64,000 nt of DNA from Spirosoma aureum (GTDB taxonomy: Bacteria > Bacteroidota > Bacteroidia > Cytophagales > Spirosomataceae), in assembly GCF_011604685.1 (NCBI RefSeq), contig NZ_CP050063.1:3866501-3930500 (forward strand). Reading direction: 5' to 3'. The notes below the pieces were generated by a model, which saw nothing but the letters and a program-made list of their open reading frames with translations, was not told the DNA's origin and did no database searches. The position numbers and the translations under genes are program-made. This document shows, one piece after another, positions 8,389-17,473 of the stretch. Numbering within the stretch: position 1 is the first letter of the stretch; the number at the start of each line of letters is the position of its first letter.

Positions 8389-9027
8389 TTAGTTTTTCAA
8401 CATGTTAAACCTGACCAATATATGCACACCCTTATTATTTTCAATAGTAAAGGTGCCATTCAATTGCCTGGCAAGGCCCTGCATCAGTTCAAGTCCCAGC
8501 GAGTTATGTTCAAATAGGTCAAACCCTGCTGGCAAACCAACTCCATTATCCGATATATTGAGTAATAGGTGATCCGCCCCATCTCGTTGCAAATTAATAC
8601 GCACAATTCCATTCTGTCCATTCAGAAACGCATACTTAATGGCATTGACAATACTCTCATTAATAATCAACCCCAGTGGAGTTGCCTGCGTTTCATCCAG
8701 TTCTAACCGCTCAATTGTTTGCTCAAAAACGATCCGGTTACCAATTTCGAAGCTTTCATGCAGGTAGCGCACCAGTTCATTGATATAGTCGGGCATGTCA
8801 ATAGTAGAAATATTTTCACCCTGGTAAAGCTTTTGATGAATCAGGGATATTGCCTGCATCCTCCGAAGACTATCCTTGACAGCCTGAATAGCTGCTTCAT
8901 CTTTAAGATGGGCAGATTGTGTATGAAGTAAGCTTGTTACCATCTGAAGATTATTCTTCACCCGATGGTGTACCTCCCTCATCAACCACTCTTTTTCAGT
9001 AAGCCATTTATCTAGTTTTGCATTCAA
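8389..9027 (-). CDS. HisKA_2 histidine kinase catalytic part (probably truncated)
   Basis: Up to 212 residues opening at TTG 9027; ATG 8982 is an alternative start. It contains [20 protein letters not shown], the HisKA_2 dimerisation/phospho-acceptor helix (H20/H21), then an HATPase_c domain with the N box NESIVNAIKYAF and the G box ISDNGVGLP. No sensor or membrane segment is encoded in this frame. Bases upstream in another frame encode the membrane helix and linker found in TPR kinases, so the gene looks like the surviving 3' part of a frameshifted kinase. It may still feed phosphate to the response regulator 44 bp downstream. Confidence 0.8.
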   Translation of the reverse strand: MNAKLDKWLTEKEWLMREVHHRVKNNLQMVTSLLHTQSAHLKDEAAIQAVKDSLRRMQAISLIHQKLYQGENISTIDMPDYINELVRYLHESFEIGNRIVFEQTIERLELDETQATPLGLIINESIVNAIKYAFLNGQNGIVRINLQRDGADHLLLNISDNGVGLPAGFDLFEHNSLGLELMQGLARQLNGTFTIENNKGVHILVRFNMLKN

Positions 9028-9170
9028 CGTTTCTTAAAAATATTCTGATCCAATTCCTTCTGATGAGTTTCAGGTTTACGATTGCTTCCTTCTTTTTTTT
9101 GGTTCCGGTTGACCGCTAATCCCAAAATAAGCAATAATGCTGCGCTGATATGGGTCCTATTTTTGTTCGG
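9024..9170 (-). pseudogene. Out-of-frame transmembrane and linker remnant of the TPR kinase
   Basis: Read on the minus strand from CCG 9170 to TGA 9024, the DNA encodes a hydrophobic helix (HISAALLLILGLAVNRNQ) and a charged linker ending NIFKKR, then stops. This matches the membrane segment and coiled linker just before the HisKA_2 domain in the kinase at 13502-15757. A single missing base near the AAGAAACG run would join it to the downstream kinase frame. The TPR sensor part is missing beyond a TAA at 9171-9173. Confidence 0.6.
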
Positions 9171-9360
9171 TTAGGCTGCTCAAATCTGATACGCTTTAAT
9201 TGGTTTTGGTTGTTAATAGTTGACTACTAATTTCAGTTACCAATAACATGCCAGCTAAGGAGAGAAGCTAAAATACGAAAACAGAATTTTGCAATCAACT
9301 GAAAATCAGTCTATTTTATAATCATTACTTTGGGTAATTAAAAAATTCAGGTACTTCATT

Positions 9361-9410
9361 ACTCCGAAAATATCGGAGTTAACGATCATTAATTCCGTAA
9401 TTCTCGGAGT
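9361..9410. promoter_or_regulatory. Pair of operator-like 19-mers, 31 bp apart
   Basis: Site 1 (9361-9379) is a perfect 7-5-7 palindrome with arms ACTCCGA and TCGGAGT. Site 2 (9392-9410) is an imperfect version, ATTCCGTAATTCTCGGAGT, sharing 14 of 19 positions. Centres are 31 bp apart, close to three helical turns, as expected for two protein dimers on one DNA face. The pair sits in the 783-bp non-coding interval 9028-9810 between a kinase (minus) and an SDR gene (plus). The cognate regulator is unknown; the downstream AraC protein or the sigma54 regulator are possibilities. Confidence 0.5.
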
Positions 9411-9445
9411 GTATATACTCATTCGAAAGTTGACAGACGAAATCG

Positions 9446-9471
9446 TTTACTGCTATCAATAGAGCAGTAAA
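9446..9471. repeat. Inverted repeat, 9-bp arms
   Basis: TTTACTGCT (9446-9454) pairs perfectly with AGCAGTAAA (9463-9471) across an 8-base loop. It lies 36 bp after the operator-like pair in the same non-coding interval. It may be a regulator site or an RNA hairpin; no U-run follows. Confidence 0.5.
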
Positions 9472-9810
9472 TGACATAACTTGATTATTCCTGGGCTTTT
9501 ATAGAAAACGGCATCATTTAACGTATTGACAGAATTAATGCCGGGACGCCCAAAGCTTTAGTTTTGAAAAATTAGTGCGTCGGCTATATCATTAGACGGC
9601 TTCTTCCCTTCAGCTTTTACTACCTGAGCCCTAGTCATGCCCCAACGAACGGTAGCTTACAGAACAAAGATCTTTACTTCTACCGCTTTAAGGCTATACC
9701 ATTCACTCAGTCAAAATTCATACCGTCCCAACAACAAAGTAATTCCGGCCTCACAACAAAGTTGGCTCTTGATAGGAATACGAAATTTGTCGCATCAACA
9801 GTCAACGATC

Positions 9811-10644
9811 ATGAGTAAAACAGTTTTAATTACCGGCGCATCCTCCGGAATCGGCAAAGCAGCCGCACACTATTTCGCCACCCAAGGCTGGAATGTCATC
9901 GCTACCATGCGTACCCCTGAAAAGGAAACCGAATTGGTCGATAACCAGCCTATTTTCGTAACCCGGCTCGATGTACAGCGCCCTGAAACCATCGAAACCG
10001 CAATTCAGCAGGGTATAGCACGGTTCGGACAGATCGACGTCGTCGTCAACAATGCCGGCTATGGCCAGTATGGTATTTTCGAAGCCCTTACGCCTGAGCA
10101 GGTTCACGAGCAGTTTGACGTGAATGTGTTTGGTGTAATGAATACGATCCGGGCTGTCCTGCCACATTTTCGGGCGAGGAAGCAGGGGATGATTATCAAT
10201 ATCAGTTCTGGCGCGGGCCGTTTTACATTGCCATTGATTTCCCTTTATAATGCATCAAAATTTGCCTTGGAAGGGTTTTCGGAAGCCTTATCGTTTGAAC
10301 TGGCAGCCCTGAATATCGGGGTTAAGATCGTGGAGCCGGGTGGAACCACCACCAATTTCATCAAAGTGAGCGAAGAAAAAATCGCCCTCAAACCACTCCC
10401 CGAATACGACGGTTTCATTAATGCATCCAGCCAGATGTTTGGCCAGTTGAAGGCTATGCGACTGGCTACGGCTGAAGAAGTAGCGGAAGTGATCTACCAA
10501 GCCGCTTCTGATGGAACCGACACGTTGCGTTACCTTGTCGGAAACGATGATTTCAAGCAGCGCGTCAACAACCGACTGACTATGCCTGATCAGGATTATG
10601 TGAATTCGATCAAAGAATCGTATTTACCGTTCATGCCCGCGTAA
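9811..10644 (+). CDS. Short-chain dehydrogenase/reductase
   Basis: 277 residues from ATG 9811, which places the coenzyme-binding strand directly at the start (MSKTVLITGASSGIGKAAAHY). The frame is open for 58 codons further upstream, but that extension does not look like SDR protein. Features: TGASSGIG at 8-15, NNAGYGQYG, the catalytic serine in INISSGAG and the YxxxK pair Y146/K150 in LYNASKFALEGF. The length and C-terminus resemble classical SDRs of the YusZ/retinol-dehydrogenase-like type. An intrinsic terminator follows, and the next gene is an AraC regulator on the same strand that may control it. Substrate unknown. Confidence 0.9.
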   Translation: MSKTVLITGASSGIGKAAAHYFATQGWNVIATMRTPEKETELVDNQPIFVTRLDVQRPETIETAIQQGIARFGQIDVVVNNAGYGQYGIFEALTPEQVHEQFDVNVFGVMNTIRAVLPHFRARKQGMIINISSGAGRFTLPLISLYNASKFALEGFSEALSFELAALNIGVKIVEPGGTTTNFIKVSEEKIALKPLPEYDGFINASSQMFGQLKAMRLATAEEVAEVIYQAASDGTDTLRYLVGNDDFKQRVNNRLTMPDQDYVNSIKESYLPFMPA

Positions 10645-10653
10645 GGCTGGCTA

Positions 10654-10695
10654 CTCCTGCCTCTGCCTTATAGCTTCGGGGGGCAGGAGATTTTC
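10654..10695 (+). terminator. Intrinsic-terminator-like hairpin after the SDR gene
   Basis: CTCCTGCC (10654-10661) pairs with GGCAGGAG (10682-10689), followed by ATTTTCC. The stem is GC-rich with eight perfect pairs and a 20-base loop, located 10 bp after the SDR stop and 22 bp before the AraC gene. Partial read-through would still allow co-expression. Confidence 0.6.
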
Positions 10696-10710
10696 CATTA
10701 AATTAGTACT

Positions 10711-11511
10711 ATGGAACACACCCAGTACCCCTGCCACGTTGAACCCACCATTTCGAATGAGCAATTCATTCCCGAACATATTTTCATTTACCTCGAAACG
10801 GGATTTTTAACGGTCTATGATGGGGAGAAGACATACAACATTGAGGCTGGGGAATACGGCTTTATCAGCCGCAACCATCTTGCCAGGTATAAAAAAGGCG
10901 GGGCGAACGGTAAGGCTTTCAAATCGGTTTCGATTTATATAAGCCAGGAGTTCCTGAGAAGTTTCAGCAAGGAATATGGTTATGAAGCAGAGACGAATGA
11001 ATGCTTCGGTTGCGACGCGATCATTAAACTGGAACCGCACCCATTGCTGGACAGTTATGTAAAGTCTATGCAACCCTATTTGAGCCTTACGGGCGTAGAA
11101 CGCGACCATTTTATGCTGCTCAAAACCAAGGAGATCGTCCTGATCCTGTTAAAAACCACTCCGAACCTGAAAAACGTGCTGCTTGATTTTAGCGATCCCG
11201 GCAAAATAGACCTGGAAAACTTCATGAACCGCAATTTCAGGTTCAATGTGAGCCTCAAGCATTTCAGCTATCTGGCCGGACGCAGCCTCACTGTATTTAA
11301 GGATGATTTCAAAAAGACTTTTGGCACCTCACCTGGCCGCTGGTTAGTGGATAAGCGGCTGACCGAAGCGCATTTTATGCTGGCCCATTTGGGCCAACAT
11401 CCTTCCGAAGTGTACCTGGAAGTAGGCTTTGAAGACCTTTCCCACTTTTCATATGTCTTCAAGAAGAAGTATGGCATCTCTCCCAGTCACCTGAAGAAAA
11501 GCCTTGCTTAA
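10711..11511 (+). CDS. AraC family transcriptional regulator
   Basis: 266 residues. The N-terminal half is a cupin-like sensing domain (IFIYLETGFLTVYDGEKTYNIEAGEYGFISRNHLARY), similar to the ExsA-type AraC N-terminus. The C-terminal ~100 residues contain two helix-turn-helix units: SLKHFSYLAGRSLTVFKDDFKKTFGTSPGRWLVDKRL and the conserved EVYLEVGFEDLSHFSYVFKKKYGISPSHLKK. It lies downstream of an SDR gene on the same strand, a common pairing in Bacteroidota, so SDR control is plausible. The inducer is unknown. Confidence 0.92.
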   Translation: MEHTQYPCHVEPTISNEQFIPEHIFIYLETGFLTVYDGEKTYNIEAGEYGFISRNHLARYKKGGANGKAFKSVSIYISQEFLRSFSKEYGYEAETNECFGCDAIIKLEPHPLLDSYVKSMQPYLSLTGVERDHFMLLKTKEIVLILLKTTPNLKNVLLDFSDPGKIDLENFMNRNFRFNVSLKHFSYLAGRSLTVFKDDFKKTFGTSPGRWLVDKRLTEAHFMLAHLGQHPSEVYLEVGFEDLSHFSYVFKKKYGISPSHLKKSLA

Positions 11512-11567
11512 ATAGCTGATAGCCGAACTGAGCCAAAGAGGCAATCCGACCATTTCTCGGGTATACG

Positions 11568-11610
11568 ATAAAGCTATAAATTTCTTTTGTAAGAACAGAT
11601 GTAGCTTTAT
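11568..11610. terminator. Possible bidirectional terminator between converging genes
   Basis: ATAAAGCTA (11568-11576) and TAGCTTTAT (11602-11610) form a perfect 9-bp inverted repeat with a 25-base loop. It sits 57 bp after the AraC stop and 16 bp beyond the end of the hydrolase relic. The stem is AT-rich, so the assignment is weak. Confidence 0.3.
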
Positions 11611-11625
11611 TGACTGTGTGAAAAG

Positions 11626-11835
11626 TCATGCCAAACCAAACAACAAATTTTCATATTCTACCTGTTTCGCTATTCGCTTTGATAAGCCAACCAGTTTAGC
11701 CTGTGTCAAGCTACCCGACTCATTAGCCAACAGGACGATGTCTAATTGACGATCTGGATAGAGTACATTGTAACTGCCAAAACCAAATGGCCCCCTGGTG
11801 TGCAAAAGTTGTCGATCACCCGAGAGGGTCTGGGC
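11626..11835 (-). pseudogene. C-terminal relic of a serine hydrolase (beta-lactamase family)
   Basis: On the minus strand, between the stop of the next gene and TGA 11626-11628, a 69-codon frame reads HTRGPFGFGSYNVLYPDRQL...DIVLLANESGS and ends FGLA. HTxGxxGFxS followed by a hydrophobic strand and ANE is the C-terminal end of class C beta-lactamase/transpeptidase-like hydrolases. An in-frame TAG precedes it and there is no start codon, so it is a gene fragment. It accounts for most of the 331-bp gap 11512-11842. Confidence 0.65.
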
Positions 11836-11842
11836 CTATACT

Positions 11843-13111
11843 TTATTCCCTGAATTTCCAATAAGAAATTGGCTTTATTGCTACTTTATTAAGCCCAAAT
11901 CGCTTAGAAATAGCTAAACTATGGTTTATGATCTCTGATATATCTGCTATAACGGTTCGATTCGTCCCTATGTATGAATGTCCTAAAAAGCTCGCATCAA
12001 CCCCTGTCGCATCGATATAGTCAATTCCTGGTAACAATTTGGCCCCGTTAAAAGTGGCACCTAACCGTTTATAGGAATGGAAGAAGTGGGATAGCCGTAT
12101 AGCTACATCAGTTGCTGAACCGTAAATAGTAACCCTTTGGCATGACTTTATTAACGAAGGAGCGATACCCTCCCGAAATGTATCTTCATCAATATCCGGT
12201 GCCGCTAAAATAACCTCTTTAACTCTTTCTTTAATTTTAGGATCTAGCTTGGAAATATTCGCTATTGCTTTAGTCATAGCCCTATTTCCCATACTATGAG
12301 CTATAATATAAACATTACGGGAAGTTGTATTTTTGAAAAAATCTAATAAAAAATCTTCCAGGTGCTTTTGCGTCCATTCAATGTTAGTTTCGTCCGTAGA
12401 GTATTGAAACGGATTATCCTGAGACGGCCAGCTGTAAAAAATAGCTGGGCCTTTAAAATCTAAATCAAAGACAATTTGTGCAGTCCTTATTGCCGCTTGG
12501 TCGAAAGAGACATTATAACCATGTATAAATAGTAATGCGTTTTTATTACTAGATTCATTAATGCGTTTAGATAATTGACTATAAAAATTATTTTTGTCTA
12601 AAAGTGTATTCTCTACTAAATGCATGTAATCATCTGTATTATAATTAACCCAATTATAGAAATTTGACGAAACGGTCTCTCCAATTTTATGATCACCAGG
12701 TATGTAGACCGAACATTGTCCATAACTTACTGTCGATCTTTCGGATCCAAATTTTATCTTTAAATTACTTTCGACTTTTTTATAATTTCGATCCGTTACA
12801 AAGTTTAAATTAACTGTATGGAACAGTTTATTAAATCGTTCTGGCTGCCAGGCTCTTTGTGGTCCATTTATTAGCTTCTCTTTGTCGCTGTTTACCTTAT
12901 CCCATAAGACTGTGTTATATCTCCCTATATAAATCTCATGAATTTCATTTCTACGTTCCAGGCGAGCCAGACTATCAACAAGTAGACTATCGTTTATATT
13001 TAATTTGTCATATGATCCTTTTGATAGCTTGTTAAAGACTGGTACAGTCTTCTGCGCTAGTGTCCAATTGAAACAAAATATTATTAAAGAATATATGTAT
13101 AATGCTTTCAT
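11843..13111 (-). CDS. Exported alpha/beta hydrolase, DUF900 type
   Basis: 422 residues with an N-terminal signal peptide (MKALYIYSLIIFCFNWTLAQ). Motifs of the DUF900 esterase family are clear: LLFIHGYNVSFDQAAIRTAQI, the YSWPSQD strand, the nucleophile elbow AHSMGNRAM, and VILAAPDID with the likely catalytic Asp. A late GHSYI may hold the histidine. Base composition is AT-richer than the flanking genes. It stands alone, with a serine-hydrolase relic downstream and a divergent TPR kinase upstream. Biological substrate unknown. Confidence 0.85.
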   Translation of the reverse strand: MKALYIYSLIIFCFNWTLAQKTVPVFNKLSKGSYDKLNINDSLLVDSLARLERRNEIHEIYIGRYNTVLWDKVNSDKEKLINGPQRAWQPERFNKLFHTVNLNFVTDRNYKKVESNLKIKFGSERSTVSYGQCSVYIPGDHKIGETVSSNFYNWVNYNTDDYMHLVENTLLDKNNFYSQLSKRINESSNKNALLFIHGYNVSFDQAAIRTAQIVFDLDFKGPAIFYSWPSQDNPFQYSTDETNIEWTQKHLEDFLLDFFKNTTSRNVYIIAHSMGNRAMTKAIANISKLDPKIKERVKEVILAAPDIDEDTFREGIAPSLIKSCQRVTIYGSATDVAIRLSHFFHSYKRLGATFNGAKLLPGIDYIDATGVDASFLGHSYIGTNRTVIADISEIINHSLAISKRFGLNKVAIKPISYWKFRE

Positions 13112-13501
13112 AAATAATTGACAGTTAATCGATGGTTAAAACCGTTAAAGTATTATTGTATTCCATTCTAATTAAATAAATTATGTTAAGAGATTAAAAC
13201 AGTCCATATATAATTGTTATTAATATCAGCTGTTAAAACTGATGTGGAGCAGTTATTTACTTATTCAGCTGATCACTTGCTCATAACCAGAGCGCCACAT
13301 CAAAAGGTGTCTTTACGCTGGACTATTATCCTTTATAGTACTAGGACTTCCGGTAAGTGTAATCAACCGGGCTGACCTACATCGAGACTCGCCACCAGAG
13401 ACCGGCATAAGCAGAATAAAAGGTCAAATTGGATAGGCTCACGGCTGTAAATCAGCAATTTACCTGTAACATAGACTGAATGCTAAAATTGTTGATGTGC
13501 C
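13112..13501. other. Non-coding interval between divergent genes
   Basis: 390 bp between the divergent DUF900 hydrolase and TPR kinase genes. It is AT-rich on the hydrolase side. No ORF, strong hairpin or recognisable operator was found; both promoters should lie here. Confidence 0.5.
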
Positions 13502-15757
13502 ATGAGCCGTTACCGTCTCGTTTTTATTGCCGTGATTCTAGCCACTGCTTTAGACCCCACCCTGACCTGGTCTCAAGCTCAGGATCGGATTGATAGTCTG
13601 AAACGGCTACTGGTGCGTGCGCCAGCGGACACGAACCGAACCAGGGTATTGCTAAAAATCGGTCAACAATACTACGATCAGTATAAAGAAGGCCGAAAAG
13701 GTAGAAGTCATGCTACCATGCGTGAAATCCATTTTCTGTTGGATAGTGCAATTAACAATTCCGGGCGGGTTGTGAGTCAACCTGTAGCGGCTAATCAACT
13801 CCTTCAGAAAGCCGCGGCCCTCTATCTGTTAGCGAAGTGTTTTAGTTTCGGAGAAAGCTATGACTCGACCCGGACTTTCGATTACTACCAGCAGGCGCTA
13901 AAGGCCTATCAGCAACTCGGTGATAAACCCAATGCGGCCGAAGTTCTGGAAGATTGGGCTGACCTTGTTCGCTTACGAGTTGGGGCGAAAATGGCCATAC
14001 CCTTATTTATGGAGGAGTTAGCCATTCGGCAATCGTACCGGGATACAACCATCTACTTGACCTTAGAGCGGATAGGAGTACTTCATCAACTAATGGGTAA
14101 CTACCAACTAGCCTTGCAAGCCTATTTACAAAGCTTACGGCTAGCCGAACAAAGGAATAATTTAGAGTATCAACTCGATATTTATGGGCGCTTATCCGAT
14201 ATCTATGAAATAGTAAGCAATTACCAAAGAGCCATCCATTTTTCACTTAAACGACTTCACTTAATCCAAATTCAGGGGGGGGGCGAGTTGCTTACCATGC
14301 TCGCAGGACAACACAACATGTTAATGACTTTATATCAAAAAAATCATCAAGTGTCTCAAGCCCGGAAGCAGGCGTTAACCGTCATCGAGCTGGCTCGCCA
14401 GGATCCACATCACGAAAGTTTTAACCTAGCCAACTTCCTGGCCCAAAGCTACGTATTTTTAGGCCAGTATGAGCTGGCCGAACGTTTGTATAAACACTTG
14501 TTGCCTTACTATGAAAAATTAAATATCTTATCCGGAGTGGTCGATTTCAACAAGCATGTTGGCGAGTTTTACTGGCTCACCAGACGGTATGAGTTGGCCC
14601 AATACTACTATCAGAAAGCCCTGGCTGCCAGTCAGAAAGGCCGATTCCCCGACAAAACGGTCAGCATTCTTCGGGCCCTCTTCAAAATCGATTCCGCCCA
14701 GGGACACCTGCGTTCCGCCCTGCTTCATTTCCAGCTGGCGACCACCATCAACGACTCCCTCTTCAACCAGACCAAAAACCGACAGTTCGAAGAACTCCGA
14801 ACCCAATACGAGACTGAACAGAAAGACAAAGACATCCGCCTGCAAAAACAACAGATTCAGGTCCTCTCCCAACAACAGCAACTCCAGAACCAGCAACTTC
14901 AACAGGACCGGCTGGTGCGTAACTCGGTGGGCCTGGGGGCCCTTATGCTCCTGTTGCTGCTGGGCCTCACCTTCAACCGCTACCGACTCAAGCAGCGCAG
15001 CAACCAGCAGTTGCAGCACCAGCATGAGCTGCTCCTCGCTCAACAGGAGCAGCTCCAGACCCAGCAAACCGAAATCCACCACAAGAACCAGCACTTACAG
15101 CGGCTACTCGACGAGAAAGAACGGCTGCTCAAGGAGATCCACCACCGGGTCAAAAACAACCTCCAGGTGGTGATGAGTCTGTTGAACTCCCAGGCCAGTT
15201 ATCTCTCGGATAGGGCGGCTCTGTCGGCCATCCAGCAGAGCCAGCACCGCTTGCAGGCGATGGCTCTGATCCACCAGAAGCTCTACCAGGCCGAAGGCAT
15301 CGCCCGCATCCCGATGGCTGACTATATTCAGGAGGTGGTGGCCTACCTGCGGGAGTCGTATGAGTTGCCCCAGCCCATTGGCTTTGATATGCAGGTAGAG
15401 CCCATCGAGTTGGACGTTATTCAGGCGGTGCCCTTAGGGTTGATCATCAACGAGGCCATCACTAATGCTCTCAAGTATGCCTTTCCCAAGGAGCGATCTG
15501 GAACGATCAGTGTAGTTTTTCATTGGCTCAGGCCCACCACATTTGAACTCAGGATTGCCGATGATGGGATAGGTTTACCGCCTGATTATGATCCTGCTGC
15601 TAGCCGATCATTGGGCATGACTTTGATTGAGGGCTTCAGCCAGCAATTGGGTGGTGAGTTATCGATCGGGAGTCAGGCGGGGTTAACCATAGTATTAACT
15701 TTTTCAGAGCATCAGCTGACTGCGTTGGGTTCTCCTACTGATTACAGCTACCAATAA
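13502..15757 (+). CDS. TPR-containing membrane histidine kinase (HisKA_2 family)
   Basis: 751 residues. A signal peptide (to about 25) is followed by a periplasmic TPR solenoid (about 95-420), a Gln-rich coiled coil (about 435-475), one membrane helix ([13 protein letters not shown]) and a second coil. HisKA_2 follows, with [17 protein letters not shown] (His near 547), then HATPase_c with [12 protein letters not shown] and [12 protein letters not shown]. No receiver or response regulator is adjacent. Two oddities: a G9 run (14275-14283) lies in frame at QGGGE, and the section from about 14620 to 15480 is richer in C-ending codons than the ends. It is a paralogue of the truncated kinase at 8389-9170. 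Confidence 0.92.
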   Translation: MSRYRLVFIAVILATALDPTLTWSQAQDRIDSLKRLLVRAPADTNRTRVLLKIGQQYYDQYKEGRKGRSHATMREIHFLLDSAINNSGRVVSQPVAANQLLQKAAALYLLAKCFSFGESYDSTRTFDYYQQALKAYQQLGDKPNAAEVLEDWADLVRLRVGAKMAIPLFMEELAIRQSYRDTTIYLTLERIGVLHQLMGNYQLALQAYLQSLRLAEQRNNLEYQLDIYGRLSDIYEIVSNYQRAIHFSLKRLHLIQIQGGGELLTMLAGQHNMLMTLYQKNHQVSQARKQALTVIELARQDPHHESFNLANFLAQSYVFLGQYELAERLYKHLLPYYEKLNILSGVVDFNKHVGEFYWLTRRYELAQYYYQKALAASQKGRFPDKTVSILRALFKIDSAQGHLRSALLHFQLATTINDSLFNQTKNRQFEELRTQYETEQKDKDIRLQKQQIQVLSQQQQLQNQQLQQDRLVRNSVGLGALMLLLLLGLTFNRYRLKQRSNQQLQHQHELLLAQQEQLQTQQTEIHHKNQHLQRLLDEKERLLKEIHHRVKNNLQVVMSLLNSQASYLSDRAALSAIQQSQHRLQAMALIHQKLYQAEGIARIPMADYIQEVVAYLRESYELPQPIGFDMQVEPIELDVIQAVPLGLIINEAITNALKYAFPKERSGTISVVFHWLRPTTFELRIADDGIGLPPDYDPAASRSLGMTLIEGFSQQLGGELSIGSQAGLTIVLTFSEHQLTALGSPTDYSYQ

Positions 15758-16173
15758 ATCGCTTCTACGGAGTGGCTCGCATAATCAGATAGCTCCTCCT
15801 GTCGATAGCTCAGGTGTCCCTGTGGTAACTCTGTCCTTATATCATACTGTTTCAAGGCTCATATGCGACTAACTGTCGTTTACGGTTATCGAAATTTTGT
15901 GCATCGGGTACAGATTCGAATCGGACGTTTAACTGAACGCTTTACTTTGACAGTTAATCTTGAAACAAATCATTCTTAAATACTAATTAGTAGTCCAATA
16001 TATAGCATGTGCTGGCCTTTTATTTGTCAAAACAGCCGCTATAAGTAGGAGGGAAGCGAGTACAGAATTAAATATTAATGTCACACAAGGAAAGTGCTAT
16101 GTAACATTCTCTGTAAGGGTAGTGAAGCTATTCATTCATTCTGGAATTTAACTAGAATTATCAGTAGTGTACG
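15758..16173. other. Non-coding interval between converging genes
   Basis: 416 bp between the TPR kinase stop and the stop of the exported hydrolase. It contains a short palindrome TACTAATTAGTA near 15978 and ACGTTAACGT next to the hydrolase stop. No coding frame, transposon remnant or convincing terminator was recognised. Confidence 0.45.
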
Positions 16174-17451
16174 TTAACGTTCAAATTGGTACGCGCTCGA
16201 GACGGTCGCTCCTCGCTCATCGGTAACGTTTAGGAGCCAGATGGTCGTTTGGGCGGGGGGCGCATCCGCTATGATGCGGTTCCCGCTCACATTTGCCGGT
16301 CGGGTTTGCCAATAACGCTCCCTGTAGGGCAATGTACTGTCGGTGGTGAACGACAGGGTGGCCAGTTTAATGGGCGAGCTGCCCGACACCACAGCCTGAA
16401 CCCGACCAGACCGTCGCCCGATCACTGACAGAACGGGCAATGGCGTTCCATGAGTTAAATATGAATCTACAAACCAACCTATTTCGGGGGGCGTCCACCC
16501 CTCGATGTGCCCGTGTTTGAGCGTGGTGGTGATGCTGTAATTTTTAGGGCTTTTGACCAGCGAATAGGTTCGGGAGAAGATGTTGGGTGGGTAGAACATA
16601 TCATTGGTTCCATTGACCCACAGCATCGGTAGGTGGGCTTTGCCGACAAAATGCTGGGGATCATACCGCGCAGTCCAGCGTTTTTTCTGATCTGTCGTCA
16701 AGGTGCCAAACTCCTTTTCGTAGAAAAAACCGCCGGGCTGCTCAATAAATCCACACCCATACACCGGAACGGCAGCGGTAAAGCGAGGGTCTAAACCCAC
16801 CACGATACAGGTCAGAAAACCGCCCCAACTTATCCCTGTAATGGCAGTGCGGCCCGAATCTACACCCGGCAAACTCCTGAGCAATGAATGCGCCCGGATG
16901 ACGTTGGCTACCGCGTGGTAGACCCACTGTTTGTCCCCGGTGCTGTCAATGCTGGAAAACTTATGGAGGCTATCCTGATCAGGACCGCCGTTGGGCAGGC
17001 GCTTCCCATCAAAACCCCTGCCGCTTAAATCCATAGCCAGCGCGGCATATCCCCGCCGTGCCCACAGCTCGGCCCATTCAGCAAAGGCCTTACCCCCTCC
17101 ACCGTGCACCAGGATCACACCCGGCAAGTGTTGATCCAACTCCGGTTTGCCCGCCAAGCTGCCTGGTGTGGCGTAGTAAGCGAATACGTCGGTTTTAGCA
17201 ATCGATCCATAGGTTTCTCCCCTGTATACCAGCGACCGGATTCGAGAGGTATCGCTGTTCAGCCAGCGCATAGTAGGCGTTTGGAACAAGGTCCGAAGAT
17301 TCCACAAAGCCGCAGGATTGGACTGAGCCCCGGCGGACATTGTCATAACCAGCAGAAAAATCGTGGCACAGTGTCCTTGACAAGCTATTTTCTTGAGATC
17401 AGTAAGCACGTTCTGCAATTGACGAAGATAAGTTAGTGCGAAAAGAAGCAT
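16174..17451 (-). CDS. Exported alpha/beta hydrolase, acetyl-xylan-esterase/dienelactone-hydrolase-like
   Basis: About 425 residues from ATG 17451; the frame extends to 17493 but would then overlap the kinase gene. A hydrophobic segment ending SAGAQS is the likely signal peptide, so an even later start (GTG before LTDLKK) is possible. Core motifs: GVILVHGGGGKAFAEWAELWARRGYAA, nucleophile GISWGGFLT, the acid residue near VNGTNDMFYPP and the histidine in KHGHIEGW. A beta-sandwich-like C-terminal extension of about 95 residues follows. It is the last gene of the catabolic operon, 22 bp after the sugar kinase, and may deacylate the imported substrate. Confidence 0.82.
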   Translation of the reverse strand: MLLFALTYLRQLQNVLTDLKKIACQGHCATIFLLVMTMSAGAQSNPAALWNLRTLFQTPTMRWLNSDTSRIRSLVYRGETYGSIAKTDVFAYYATPGSLAGKPELDQHLPGVILVHGGGGKAFAEWAELWARRGYAALAMDLSGRGFDGKRLPNGGPDQDSLHKFSSIDSTGDKQWVYHAVANVIRAHSLLRSLPGVDSGRTAITGISWGGFLTCIVVGLDPRFTAAVPVYGCGFIEQPGGFFYEKEFGTLTTDQKKRWTARYDPQHFVGKAHLPMLWVNGTNDMFYPPNIFSRTYSLVKSPKNYSITTTLKHGHIEGWTPPEIGWFVDSYLTHGTPLPVLSVIGRRSGRVQAVVSGSSPIKLATLSFTTDSTLPYRERYWQTRPANVSGNRIIADAPPAQTTIWLLNVTDERGATVSSAYQFER

Positions 17452-17473
17452 ACGTGTAGTTTGGTTCGGATTA

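Noticed and set aside
9637..9810. N-terminal extension of the SDR frame
   Set aside because: The 58 extra codons do not resemble SDR protein, and ATG 9811 gives the canonical start directly before the cofactor-binding strand.
14528..15094. Leucine-rich 188-codon frame opposite the TPR kinase
   Set aside because: It is the antisense reading of CAG/CTG-rich coiled-coil codons of a well-supported kinase.
14556..15173. 205-codon frame in another phase of the TPR kinase
   Set aside because: Ser/Thr/Arg-rich low-complexity translation typical of a shifted frame over C-ending codons; no domain.
15972..15990. Palindrome TACTAATTAGTA as an operator
   Set aside because: Short, AT-only in character and single-copy in an AT-rich gap; could easily occur by chance.
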